Of a stretch of DNA of 53,126 bases, positions 6,968 to 15,600 are shown piece after piece. The position numbers were made by a program, and so were the translations under genes. The notes beneath the pieces were generated by a model that was given only the letters and a program-made list of their open reading frames with translations, made no database searches and had not been told where the DNA came from. The stretch is from a virus. Position 1 is the stretch's first letter. Every line of letters starts with the position of its first letter. Location: IMG/VR virus record IMGVR_UViG_3300005577_000042, positions 1-53,126 of that record; one strand, 5' to 3'.

Positions 6968-7239
6968 ATCAATTTAGCTACACGTTGAAGTTCGGTATCA
7001 TCTTTTGCCCAATAGCATTTAGACGCAAGCGCCATCAGCACTTCTTCACGATGGGTATAAGCCCATCCAGCTTTCATTAGCCTATTCCACATCTCGATAC
7101 GTGCATTCTCAGGTGTATCGGATAGTTCATACATATCAAGGCCGTTCCATGTACCGTAGCAATCCCAATGGCCTTTAAACTCTTTTACCCTAAACTGTTC
7201 TGTGAATTGCTTTGCGGTAATCTTTTTGTATGTTTTCAT
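6964..7239 (-). CDS. Hypothetical protein (91 aa)
   Basis: Begins MKTYKKITAKQFTEQFRVKEFKGHWDCYGTWNG; soluble, mixed alpha/beta, with a helical C-terminal half rich in Ala and Trp. It is coupled by a 4-nt overlap to the micro-gene downstream. No family is recognised. Confidence 0.6.
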   Translation of the reverse strand: MKTYKKITAKQFTEQFRVKEFKGHWDCYGTWNGLDMYELSDTPENARIEMWNRLMKAGWAYTHREEVLMALASKCYWAKDDTELQRVAKLI

Positions 7240-7249
7240 GTAATTAGGT

Positions 7250-7342
7250 TTAATCAGTCATCATTAACCAAATTGGAACACCAATAGACATTATGAGTAA
7301 TGCCGCCCAAAGAAGGATGCTATAGAGCGTGGGTTTATCCAT
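7250..7342 (-). CDS. Micro-protein with one membrane segment (30 aa)
   Basis: Reads MDKPTLYSILLWAALLIMSI and continues through GVPIWLMM to TD. About 22 hydrophobic residues follow a short polar start. It is the first gene after the terminator at 7365-7398. It is one of several peptides of 30-44 residues with a single membrane span in this lysis region. Confidence 0.45.
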   Translation of the reverse strand: MDKPTLYSILLWAALLIMSIGVPIWLMMTD

Positions 7343-7364
7343 ATACTAATTTAGGAAAAAGTTT

Positions 7365-7398
7365 TTTAATAAAAAAGCCCTCACAAATGCAAGGGCTT
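7365..7398 (-). terminator. Intrinsic terminator after the primase-like gene
   Basis: On the minus strand AAGCCCTT and AGGGCTT form a stem with a 9-nt loop, followed directly by a T-rich run. It separates the primase-like gene (7424-8233) from the lysis-region micro-genes. Confidence 0.8.
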
Positions 7399-7423
7399 AT
7401 CGACTTCAACAAGGCAATCTCAC

Positions 7424-8233
7424 TCAACTTGCAGAGTCAATAGCATTCTGAGCCGCTTTACGGTCAAGTACGCATTCGTCTAATCCGTCAATGCAACGTC
7501 CGCAACATTGCTGTGCTAAGATATTTTCCGGTATAAAAAGAGTTGGTACAAAGCCTCCCTGATAACAACCCGCTATCGGTATCATATTATCGCCGTAATT
7601 ATTATGATCGCTTGAATATAATGATTGCAATTCATTCAAGCGATTATACCAACTCTTTTTATATTTATCCTTTATTTTGTCGGTTTCGACCAATACATGA
7701 TAGCCCCCTCTCGTTTTGAGTATATTAACAGCATCCTGATTAATAATATATTTCAATTCAGGGTAAAAGTCAGCTATCTGAAATTCCGGCTGAACATCGA
7801 AGTCAAAATCAACAAAAACAGTTCTGCTTTTAGCTTTCTGTATTTCGCTCATTATTTCTTGATGTGGATTATATCCGTTGTATTCTTTTGTTATTAATTC
7901 AGCAAGCTTTTTAAGTCCGTTTTTAGCGGCCCTTTCAAAACTACGCGGATTAGGACTGATATAAACAGCTAAACTTTCTTGTGGTGCTATTACATCTTTG
8001 ACCATATAAGAACCTACCGCACATTCCAATTGCTTTAACTTTTGAAACAGAAATTCTTTATTGCAAGTAAACCGTTTTAATTGTGCCTTATCACTTCTAA
8101 TATGAGTAGTTCCAGTACAATACTTTGATCTTGAAAACAGGCAAACGTAGTAGGTTTCGCCCTGTTGTAATTCTGGTAGCCAATCTATAAATGACCTTAA
8201 TTTAGTTTCGTCAGCTATTATTTGATAATTCAT
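7424..8233 (-). CDS. Putative archaeo-eukaryotic primase (AEP)-fold protein (269 aa)
   Basis: Three motifs fit the AEP superfamily in order and spacing. A strand with alternating acids, TVFVDFDFD (residues about 138-146), corresponds to the metal-binding Dx[11 protein letters not shown] (173-182) corresponds to the nucleotide-binding G-x-H motif. [15 protein letters not shown] (216-230) resembles the PGTxQGG stretch seen in several phage and plasmid AEP proteins. AEP enzymes make RNA or DNA primers. Here no helicase is fused and the gene sits alone between two terminators in a lysis/adhesin region. Four cysteines near the C-terminus ([14 protein letters not shown]) could bind zinc. The assignment rests on motifs only; it could be a degenerate or repurposed member. 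Confidence 0.5.
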   Translation of the reverse strand: MNYQIIADETKLRSFIDWLPELQQGETYYVCLFSRSKYCTGTTHIRSDKAQLKRFTCNKEFLFQKLKQLECAVGSYMVKDVIAPQESLAVYISPNPRSFERAAKNGLKKLAELITKEYNGYNPHQEIMSEIQKAKSRTVFVDFDFDVQPEFQIADFYPELKYIINQDAVNILKTRGGYHVLVETDKIKDKYKKSWYNRLNELQSLYSSDHNNYGDNMIPIAGCYQGGFVPTLFIPENILAQQCCGRCIDGLDECVLDRKAAQNAIDSAS

Positions 8234-8272
8234 TTCCGTGAGATTTTACCGCGTCTGAATTAACGCTTAATA

Positions 8273-8280
8273 CGAAGATA
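8273..8280 (-). promoter_or_regulatory. Possible promoter -7 box for the primase-like gene
   Basis: Minus-strand TATCTTCG follows the terminator at 8281-8311 and lies about 40 nt before the start at 8233. It fits TAnnTTcG. No clear TTTG at the expected distance, so support is partial. Confidence 0.4.
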
Positions 8281-8311
8281 CAAAAAAGTCAGAAACCTCG
8301 CGCTCCTGACT
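8281..8311 (-). terminator. Intrinsic terminator (second of a tandem pair)
   Basis: Minus-strand AGTCAG and CTGACT form a 6-bp stem with a 13-nt loop, followed by TTTTTTG. Together with the hairpin at 8335-8357 it isolates the primase-like gene from the adhesin gene. Confidence 0.7.
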
Positions 8312-8334
8312 CTACCAATTATTAACATCTACCT

Positions 8335-8357
8335 ATAAAAAGCGCTTAGCACAGCGC
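8335..8357 (-). terminator. Intrinsic terminator after the adhesin gene
   Basis: Minus-strand GCGCT and AGCGC form a short GC-rich stem with a 6-nt loop, followed by five T. It lies 10 nt after the stop of the gene at 8367-10199. Confidence 0.65.
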
Positions 8358-8366
8358 GTGAAAGGC

Positions 8367-10199
8367 TTAAATTTTCACCGGGCCGAATAAAACTCCGTTT
8401 AAAATATAATAGTGGTCAGATGGACTCGAATTTACCGCAAAATTCAAAGTCACATGCGCCGATCCTGATCCGTTAGTACATGTTATTGTCACAGGTGTTG
8501 GCGATTGCAATGATGTCGGACTACCTTGCAATGTCCCGGTCGTGCTCGATAGCGTTATGCCAGACGGAAGCGTGCCTGATGTAATACTAAAAGTTCCAAC
8601 GCCGCCCGTAGAAGCCGCTAATATAGTTATGCTTGTGTTTTGAGTTAAAACATAAATTGTTGACGGATATGTAAACGCCGGTATCTGTGGAGGTTGTGGA
8701 TTGACAGTCAGGGTAACTATTGCCGTGCTTGTTCCACTCGAATTAGTCGCACTAACGGTAAATGGGGTTGATGCCAATGTAACCAACGGCGTACCCTGTA
8801 TAACTCCGCTCGAAAACGTAATTCCAGTTGGTAACGATGGCGAAATTCCGTAGCTGCTAATTGGGCCTCCAGAATTTGACGCATTTAAAGTAGTTATTGG
8901 TGTGCCTACGATAGTTGTGGCCGAACTTGGGCTGTACGATATATTCGGCGCAACCACAACCGGATTGTTTATTGTGATTTGCAAATGGACAGAACTGCTA
9001 CCCCCGCCGTTCACGCAACTAACAGTATACACCCCCTGCGCCGTAGCTGACAATGGCACTCCCGAAATTGCCCCCGTAGAACTCAATGTAAGCCCCGCAG
9101 GCAACGCAGGCGATACGCTAAACGTCCCATTACCCCCACTATTCGTTGGCGCACCTATCGACGCTGAAACGCCAACCGTAAAGATGTAGATAGTCGGGTT
9201 ATACGCTATGTTAGGCCGTGTCGCTGTAGTCCCGCAAACGGGAATCAGCGATGCAGGCAAAATGTTAGCGGTTATATTCGCCTTCCAAGTGTTAGTGCTG
9301 AACCCCACAGGAGTGGGTGACGGAGTTGACCCGAGGTAATATTGTGTTTCACCATCCGAATACAGCACATTTAGGTTGTTGTAGTTTGTCCAGTTTGTTT
9401 GGTTATAACTGCATTCAATTTGGTTAGCATCCAATATGGTGATCGCCTGATGGGACACCGGCGCATACGTACTGAACATTTGGTTATGGTCGATCTTAAT
9501 ATGCGTCCCTGTGCCGTTACATTGGATGCCGGAGTAGCCCGTGTTGACGAGTATATTATTCCGGCACACTTGATACGAACCACCCACGTCACCCATAATG
9601 ATCCCCGCAGCACCACTATTAGCATCTGGCCAGAAGTAATACTGACCTCCTCTTACCCAGTTCCCTATGACCTGTATAGAATCGCCTGGCAGCCCATTTG
9701 ACTGGTACACATTGAGCATATCGTGAGGGTGGATAGCAATCCCTGCTATGTTCTCTACCCTGTTATTATTGATCTGGCTACCACCCCCATTAACCCCGTT
9801 AAACTGCACTGCATGCCCGAGAAAGGCGGTACTGATGCCGTTAATGTTGAGAAAGTAGTTACCATTGACCTTGATCTGCGACGACCCTGATTGCGCGTAT
9901 ACCCCAAAACCAACGTTAGATATATAGCAGGAATCGATGGTGATGTTTGTGCAGCCATTTAGCAGGATGCCGAAGTTGGTATTGTTGATGATCTTGCACT
10001 TGGTGATATGAACGTTAGTGACACTATTCCCTGTTATGCCTACTGTGTTCGCGCCTGCCAAGTCGATTAGCTTGCCACTTACAGTCGTGTTAGATGCGAG
10101 TGTTATCGGCCCTGAAGTGGTATACGGGCCGCAACCGGAAATGTATTGGGCGTGGGAGAATAGAGGGATGAGTAGGAGGAGGGTCAATAGTTTTCTCAT
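8367..10199 (-). CDS. Secreted-type beta-helix adhesin with Ig-like repeats (610 aa)
   Basis: Residues 1-18 (MRKLLTLLLLIPLFSHAQ) form a Sec signal peptide. Residues about 40-300 are a right-handed parallel beta-helix, with rungs rich in asparagine and glycine (NNTNFGILLNGCTNITI, NNRVENIAGIAIH and similar). Three putative Ig-type repeats follow (about 345-420, 425-505, 510-595), each with the signature LPxGxTxSSTG-xxxGxP of He_PIG domains. The short C-terminus (YYILNGVLFGP) may cap a trimer. Beta-helix proteins next to phage tail genes bind or degrade surface polysaccharide; no catalytic residues can be assigned. The signal peptide is odd for a virion protein because phages assemble in the cytoplasm. 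The protein could instead be exported to the host surface. Confidence 0.75.
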   Translation of the reverse strand: MRKLLTLLLLIPLFSHAQYISGCGPYTTSGPITLASNTTVSGKLIDLAGANTVGITGNSVTNVHITKCKIINNTNFGILLNGCTNITIDSCYISNVGFGVYAQSGSSQIKVNGNYFLNINGISTAFLGHAVQFNGVNGGGSQINNNRVENIAGIAIHPHDMLNVYQSNGLPGDSIQVIGNWVRGGQYYFWPDANSGAAGIIMGDVGGSYQVCRNNILVNTGYSGIQCNGTGTHIKIDHNQMFSTYAPVSHQAITILDANQIECSYNQTNWTNYNNLNVLYSDGETQYYLGSTPSPTPVGFSTNTWKANITANILPASLIPVCGTTATRPNIAYNPTIYIFTVGVSASIGAPTNSGGNGTFSVSPALPAGLTLSSTGAISGVPLSATAQGVYTVSCVNGGGSSSVHLQITINNPVVVAPNISYSPSSATTIVGTPITTLNASNSGGPISSYGISPSLPTGITFSSGVIQGTPLVTLASTPFTVSATNSSGTSTAIVTLTVNPQPPQIPAFTYPSTIYVLTQNTSITILAASTGGVGTFSITSGTLPSGITLSSTTGTLQGSPTSLQSPTPVTITCTNGSGSAHVTLNFAVNSSPSDHYYILNGVLFGPVKI

Positions 10200-10223
10200 G
10201 ATATAAAGCTAAGTAAATCAAAT

Positions 10224-10256
10224 GAATAAAAAAAGCCCCACTTCACAGCAGGGCTT
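10224..10256 (-). terminator. Intrinsic terminator upstream of the adhesin gene
   Basis: Minus-strand AAGCCC and GGGCTT close a hairpin followed by seven T. It ends the transcript carrying the gene at 10286-10699. Confidence 0.8.
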
Positions 10257-10285
10257 ATCAACGTTGCAGGGTAACTCTAATTAAC

Positions 10286-10699
10286 CTACGCGGTTAATGT
10301 GAAAAGTTCTTTAGCTTGTTTGGCCTCTGTTTCGGTGGCTTCGTGAATTTCTGAAAGAGCATTAACCACAGACATGAGGTCTGAGAACATATCATTATTA
10401 AGCCTGCCAGACTCAAAAGCCTTTTCAATTAAAGCCAATTCATATGGACTATACCCAGTAGAATCTATTTGTTTTTTAGCATTTCCTCGATATTCATTTA
10501 TATGAAATTCACTTCCGCACATAATGGTTGTAACGAAAACGCTATTCCAACTTGGATGAAAACACCTTATATCTATGCCCATGTTTGCGCATATCAAATT
10601 ACCTACGGCGCATCCACAAATTGAATGCTCTAACGTTCCATCAAAATAAGATTTTACTAAAATTCCCACAGTCTTGTGGAATAGTTCTGGATTTTTCAT
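10286..10699 (-). CDS. Hypothetical protein (137 aa)
   Basis: N-terminal half contains HSICGCAVGNLIC, a cysteine-rich helix, then mixed alpha/beta. C-terminal half is helical and acidic. It is a single-gene unit: its own promoter box lies at 10738-10745 and a terminator follows at 10224-10256. I know similar sequences only as uncharacterised Bacteroidota proteins and give no function. Confidence 0.6.
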   Translation of the reverse strand: MKNPELFHKTVGILVKSYFDGTLEHSICGCAVGNLICANMGIDIRCFHPSWNSVFVTTIMCGSEFHINEYRGNAKKQIDSTGYSPYELALIEKAFESGRLNNDMFSDLMSVVNALSEIHEATETEAKQAKELFTLTA

Positions 10700-10737
10700 T
10701 TTCTTAGAGTTTTACATTCGGCTGAATTACCGATAAA

Positions 10738-10745
10738 CAAAGTTA
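10738..10745 (-). promoter_or_regulatory. Promoter -7 box for the gene at 10286-10699
   Basis: Minus-strand TAACTTTG is a perfect TAnnTTTG. A TTTA about 22 nt upstream could serve as a weak -33 element. Expected transcription start is about 10731, giving a 30-nt leader. Confidence 0.6.
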
Positions 10746-10749
10746 GCTA

Positions 10750-10905
10750 TTATTTACTGTCTTTTATAAACTCTTTTAACTCGGCGATCTTTTCATCCTT
10801 CCGCTCCAATTCTCTTTTCAAATCCACATTGTCTACGTAAAGTTTAATAAACCCTGCTGCAAAACCTATGATAGCCAAAACCAGAGTAATAAGCCCCGCA
10901 TCCAT
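10750..10905 (-). CDS. Small membrane-anchored coiled-coil protein (51 aa), i-spanin-like
   Basis: One N-terminal hydrophobic helix (LITLVLAIIGFAAGFIKLYV) is followed by a charged helix with heptad-like spacing (VDLKRELERKDEKIAELKEF). This is the outline of inner-membrane spanin subunits or of small holin-associated proteins. The ATG overlaps the stop of the receiver-domain gene by one base (TAATG), so translation is coupled. No outer-membrane partner can be named. It could also be a membrane tether for the receiver protein. Confidence 0.55.
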   Translation of the reverse strand: MDAGLITLVLAIIGFAAGFIKLYVDNVDLKRELERKDEKIAELKEFIKDSK

Positions 10906-11297
10906 TACTGTGACAATTGCGCGCGTTGATGGATGCGTGGAAACAACTCGTTAACGTACTGCCCGATCTTATGAATCCATTCCGGCTTATTCTTTTGTAT
11001 CACCCTGTCAACGCCAAGTTCAAAAAGCCGTTCGTAAATGCCATCATCGAAATAAGCAGAGATAACAATAATATAAACGCCCTTGTTGATCTCATGGAAA
11101 TGTTCAAGTGTAGAGTATAGATCATAACCAGGTACACGCATGTCGGTAATGACGAGGTCGGTATCGGCGGTGAAGGCAGCTATAAATTCCTGTGGTTGTT
11201 TGAAGGTTTTTAGATCATACACCTCATCTTCAAATACGTGCCTCATCCATTCAAGGATTACGGGTTCGTCATCGAGGCAAAGCACACAGAGTTTCAT
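10905..11297 (-). CDS. Stand-alone response-regulator receiver domain, CheY-like (130 aa)
   Basis: All residues that define an active receiver domain are present: the acidic triad DDE at 9-11, phosphoacceptor Asp52 in LVITDMRVPG, the switch Ser80 in VISAY, and Lys102 in VIQKNKP. There is no output domain, so a phosphorylation-dependent protein contact is expected. The start at 11297 is chosen because it overlaps the preceding stop (ATGA); a longer reading from 11324 adds nine residues. Neighbours are a membrane/coiled-coil protein on each side. A phage-borne receiver could compete for host histidine kinases or sense host state; which is unknown. Confidence 0.85.
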   Translation of the reverse strand: MKLCVLCLDDEPVILEWMRHVFEDEVYDLKTFKQPQEFIAAFTADTDLVITDMRVPGYDLYSTLEHFHEINKGVYIIVISAYFDDGIYERLFELGVDRVIQKNKPEWIHKIGQYVNELFPRIHQRAQLSQ

Positions 11298-11542
11298 GAT
11301 ATGATCTTTTTCTCCAACGCCCAAATAGCTTTTTCTAAACTCTCGAAATTGCCGTTCAACCGTTCGATATCTGGCTTCACTTCTGTTCGTATAAGTTCCT
11401 TAACGGCTTCTTTCTGCTTATCGGAAAAGTATTTAAATACGAGGTCGAATGCTTTCCAACATAAACCAAAAACGGTGCAATACGGCAACAGGTCTTCAAA
11501 AAGCTGCAACCATTGATTAGTAGGGATAGGTAAATTTGCCAT
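11294..11542 (-). CDS. Small membrane/coiled-coil protein (82 aa)
   Basis: The start at 11542 (MANLPIPTNQW) lies 1 nt after the upstream stop and is preferred over longer readings from 11584 or 11563. One moderately hydrophobic segment (LLPYCTVFGLCWKAFDLVF) is followed by a long charged helix with coiled-coil spacing (IERLNGNFESLEKAIWALEK). It resembles small phage proteins annotated as holin-like or spanin-like. It overlaps the receiver-domain gene by 4 nt, so the two products are probably made together. Confidence 0.55.
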   Translation of the reverse strand: MANLPIPTNQWLQLFEDLLPYCTVFGLCWKAFDLVFKYFSDKQKEAVKELIRTEVKPDIERLNGNFESLEKAIWALEKKIIS

Positions 11543-11543
11543 T

Positions 11544-11915
11544 TTAGCTTTTATAGTAGCCATGCTTAATGAAGTTAATAACAATCAATACCGTAACTGC
11601 AAAAACCGAGCCGTTAAAAGCGTAGAACAACTCTATTGGTTTATTTTGATGTAACACTGTGTGATGTGTAAGGATTATTATTAAATAGTTAACTAATACG
11701 CACAATATACAAATAAAATTTATATGTTCGTGATATCTATTTACAAATCCTGCCTTCCAATCAGCTACATAAAAAACGGTCATTCCTGCCGTTAGGTAAT
11801 TGTAAAACAGTTTATAGGATTGAATATCGAGGCGCTTTATTTCAAATATATACAGGTTGAACAAAGCCAGATATAAGATTAGCGCGAATGTTGTTATAAT
11901 GAGCCTTGCCTTCAT
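11544..11915 (-). CDS. Multi-pass membrane protein (123 aa)
   Basis: About four hydrophobic segments: residues 4-22, 37-53, 65-84 and 98-116. The start at 11915 is fixed by an ATGA overlap with the upstream gene; a reading from 11933 would add six arginine-rich residues. No family is recognised. It is one of five coupled genes with the receiver domain, which suggests a membrane complex (inference). Confidence 0.6.
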   Translation of the reverse strand: MKARLIITTFALILYLALFNLYIFEIKRLDIQSYKLFYNYLTAGMTVFYVADWKAGFVNRYHEHINFICILCVLVNYLIIILTHHTVLHQNKPIELFYAFNGSVFAVTVLIVINFIKHGYYKS

Positions 11916-12091
11916 CCTACGTCTAAAACGCATTCAGAGCCGTTCCAGTAATAACCAGCAGGACATTTAGGTGGGACTACTGTGTCCTGACTTGCCAAGT
12001 GCTTATTTACCGCTTCCTGTACCGCTTCCTGTACCGCTTCCTGACCATGCTGATTAATCAGGTCGCTAATGATTTGTTGTAAATCTCCCAT
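11912..12091 (-). CDS. Small protein with QEAV repeats and a Cys pair (59 aa)
   Basis: Starts MGDLQQIISDLINQHG, then QEAV repeated three times in tandem, encoded by a 12-nt direct repeat. It ends with PKCPAGYYWNGSEC, a short Cys-x10-Cys loop of the type found in chitin-binding or EGF-like repeats. Both neighbours are close: it starts 7 nt after the previous stop and overlaps the next gene by 4 nt. Likely a helix with a small disulfide or metal-held knob. No family is recognised. Confidence 0.55.
   Translation of the reverse strand: MGDLQQIISDLINQHGQEAVQEAVQEAVNKHLASQDTVVPPKCPAGYYWNGSECVLDVG
12009..12043 (-). repeat. Three tandem copies of a 12-bp unit
   Basis: The plus strand shows ACCGCTTCCTG with T or A as twelfth base, three times in a row. 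The copies are identical except the last base, so the expansion is recent. It stays in frame and adds four residues (QEAV) per unit. Confidence 0.9.
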
Positions 12092-12098
12092 TGTGATT

Positions 12099-12293
12099 TT
12101 AATTTAGTTCGTGTTTAAAAATATGTGTATGTTCTCCTGTAAATTCTCCGTCAACCTTACAATACCCTAACCCTAACGCGTCACATCGCAACTGCGCCTG
12201 TTCCCAACTGTCAGCCTCGATCAGCGGGCCTGCGTACTCCGCAAATTCACCTGTATGTGGGTCGATGGCTTGTATGAGTGTGGTGAAGGTCAT
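12099..12293 (-). CDS. Small hypothetical protein (64 aa)
   Basis: Begins MTFTTLIQAIDPHTGEF and contains ADSWEQAQLRCDALGLGYCKVDGEF. Such short alpha/beta proteins with a W-E-x-A helix are frequent in phages and act as unknown accessory proteins. The start shares one base with the previous stop (TAATG). No function is assigned. Confidence 0.6.
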   Translation of the reverse strand: MTFTTLIQAIDPHTGEFAEYAGPLIEADSWEQAQLRCDALGLGYCKVDGEFTGEHTHIFKHELN

Positions 12294-12655
12294 TAGTGCA
12301 ATACTATCCTTGAAATTTGATTATGGATATAGTTGTCGATGGCTGTGAAAAGGCCTGACCACTTGTTATACGTGCTCTCCGAAATAATTATATTTTTTGA
12401 GACAAGGGGATTAGCATTCCTATCATATAAAGTCAAAAATATACTGGTTATTGCAGTCGAATCTCTAGAAATCGGAGATACTGTCCACAGATATGATCTG
12501 GCGGTATCCCCGTTAATTGTAACGATTATTGGTGCCAATTGCCTATAGCCTTTAACAACACTAATGCTATCATTTAGATAGCTTTTTATTTTGGTTGTTT
12601 GCCCCTCTGCCCCGATAGCTACTATCAGAAGCAATAAGATTATCAGTTTTTTCAT
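12293..12655 (-). CDS. Secreted hypothetical protein (120 aa)
   Basis: Residues 1-19 (MKKLIILLLLIVAIGAEGQ) form a Sec signal peptide. The mature part is a beta-rich domain of about 100 residues (SISVVKGYRQLAPIIVTING...) ending in a helix. It follows the large fibre gene by 1 nt, so it may be a chaperone or cap for the fibre. It could equally be a separate envelope protein. No family is recognised. Confidence 0.65.
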   Translation of the reverse strand: MKKLIILLLLIVAIGAEGQTTKIKSYLNDSISVVKGYRQLAPIIVTINGDTARSYLWTVSPISRDSTAITSIFLTLYDRNANPLVSKNIIISESTYNKWSGLFTAIDNYIHNQISRIVLH

Positions 12656-12656
12656 G

Positions 12657-15600
12657 TTAATATCCTTCGAGTATAATAAATCCTGTTGTTGAACTGCCCG
12701 TAATCGTCACCGCTGTTGTGCTTAAAGAAGTTACCACAGACGAAGCCGGCCCGTTTGTTGTCACAATAGCAGGCGTATTTGTAAATGGGACAGGGAATGT
12801 ATACGAGGCTGTACCATTTGCTGCATTACAATATGCAATAACCTTCTTATAAGACGTGCCTGCAATTGGCTGACTATAAGTGACTGTGCCACTGGTCGAA
12901 GCATTAACCGCTGTCTGATCCGCGTTAATAGCTAAATTGCCACCTATCTCCAATCCTATTTTTTGTAAACCGGTAAAGTTTAATGCAGTTAGTGTCCAAG
13001 TAAACCCGCTACCTGTACCGCCTATATCCCCTGCATTAGCCGAAAGAACATCGCCAACTTTATAATCATGACCATTATACCCTGATGTGATGGTCACCGC
13101 TGTAACAGTATTTCCTGAGACGACTATCGTTGCGTAGGCATCGCTTCCAGAACCGCCAGTTAATTTCACATTGGTATAAGTGCCATTGGTGTAGCTGCTA
13201 CCACCAGAAATAGTCCCGGTAGATGCGCCATTGTAATTTGAAAAATTTGGCCTTACATAAGTTCCTACTAAAACATCATTATTCGCAGCTGCTAATACTT
13301 GAGGATTAAGTATTGTTCCAACCCCTAAATTGCCAGTCGAAGTTATAGACTGGCCTATAAAATTGATACTTGATGTAATGGAAGTCGGTGGAGTTCCACT
13401 AGTTCCGGTTCCAGACCCATTGGTATCTAAAAATGACGCAGTTGTCGACGTGAAATATGCATTTTCTCCTGCTGCGCTGGTGCCTCTATATATTCGATAA
13501 ATATAAGCTCCGTTAACAGGAAGCCAGCTTAATGTATTAGAAGAAGTACTACCAGTTGATGTAACCGAAACCTCTGAAGAAACTCCCGAGGGCTTGCCGA
13601 ACACATCGTATGCCACTATTTTATAATAGGTGGTTTGTGCGGGAATAGACCCGCCTGTTGTTAATGTGAATACCTTAACGGCTGTTGGAGTTGATATATA
13701 AGACCCCTTAAGTCCTCCATTTGAAAATACATTAAACTGCCCTGATGTACCATCGCTGATTTCAAAAGACCCCTGCGGGACATTTGCACTGCTAAAAGTT
13801 GAATTAACTATCTGTGTAGATATGGCTGCAAACCCTAGCCTACTAAATTGGACACCGTTCCCTGTAGTAAAAAAAGCATTATCATTTCCAGTATTCCCGA
13901 GTTCAAAAAAGACGCTGCTTTGTGAATCTGTCCAAGCATTAGCCCGTAATCCTCTGAATATCTGATTACCTGATCCATCCTGTAAAATAGCTGCACCACT
14001 GCTGTTTCCAGAAATTACCCCATTTACTGTCAACTTACCCGATTGATCGAGCGACATCATCGTGCTATAACTTGGCGTAGATGTTGATGATGAAGAATAA
14101 CGCCAAAGCATCGACGATGTATTCCCGGATACTGACGGATACTCTTGCCAATCTATATAATTATCAGCCGAACCCCATCCGTGCCCCTGCCAATGCATCG
14201 CCGGAGCGTATTGTGATGTTACGCCCGATGTAGATAATGTAGAGTTTATTAAATTGAAACCATTAGTCGGAGTAGTTCCTAATGAATTTTTAGTTATCGT
14301 TTGAGCCTTAAGCCACGTATAATTTTGAGTCGTATCTAAAATAATGACTGTTGACGGTAGTAATATACCACGGCCTGCTGTAAGAGATGTTCCCGTCGCC
14401 CCAATCGTTATCGTTCCAGGCCCATACGTTACTGTTGCTCCGCTTCCAGCCACAAGTTTTGTCATCCTAAGTCCATGTGTGGTAGGATTGAATGCCATTA
14501 AGCTATCATTAGTTCCAGCTGCATCATATTGCGTTATCTTGGTACGTCCGTTTACTTGTAGTTTAAACCTAGTCGTATCAGAAGTCGTATTCAGCAATAC
14601 ATTACCTGTAAAAAACTGTTTTGGCGTAAAGGTTTTTGAGCCAGTAATGGTTTCTGAGCCTGCTATGTGGACTACATTAGCGAGCATAGCGGTTGTGTCA
14701 GTCTTTTTCAAATAACCGCCTAAATTCGTTGATAATCTGCCCTTGCTAACCAATCCTGTTGAACTCGTCGTGTCCCCAACTACCTTGATTCCGGCTGTAC
14801 CGCCATTGAAGGTAAACGGTACAATCCCGTACCCGCCACTAAGTGCATTTTGGGTTGTTCCCTTACCGCCGCCACCGCCACTTACTACGGTGCCACCCGT
14901 AGCAGGGATGTAGATATAAGCTATCAGGGCTTTATTTGCGGGGACATCCGGTTGGGCAGCATCAGCGCCAAGTGTACCTGAAACTTTAGTCAATACTCCC
15001 GATGCATCGCCAACGATCAAATCATATCTGTTCAAAGTGGCATCCTGTGCATCGATTGTCACATTCGTACTGCTAGCTTTTGTTATGAGCAAATTGTTCA
15101 GCCTATATACGCCGGATGGCACTGTCGCCGTTGTTCCACTGATAGTTGTTGGAGACATCCCGCTAACAATACCGTCCGGGCCAACGACAACCGAAGCGTA
15201 GTATTTAGTTGATATAGTCGAAACGGTATCCACATCCATAGTTCCAGACCCGGTTATTGCCGTGTGGCTTACAAAGCCGATACCTGGCGTAATAGATGTA
15301 ACTGTACCAACACTGACATTTCCACTGCCGACCAATGAGTTTGAATTGACCGTTTTGATGTTTGTTCCGCTGACTAACGTTGCTTGCTTGGCATTTAGCG
15401 CTGTTTGGGTTTGCGCCAATGTTAAACTATTGGCAGTAGTCCTAAAAACGGCGCTATCCACTTTAGGCGCAGCGTCCGATCGCATGAAGGTAGTAGCTGA
15501 GCCATTCACGGCGCTTGTGCCTGCTGTGGCTGTTGGATTTGCGCCTGAACTTCCTGATCCTATCGCAGCAAAATTATCAACTACCCATTTTTTAGGTACC

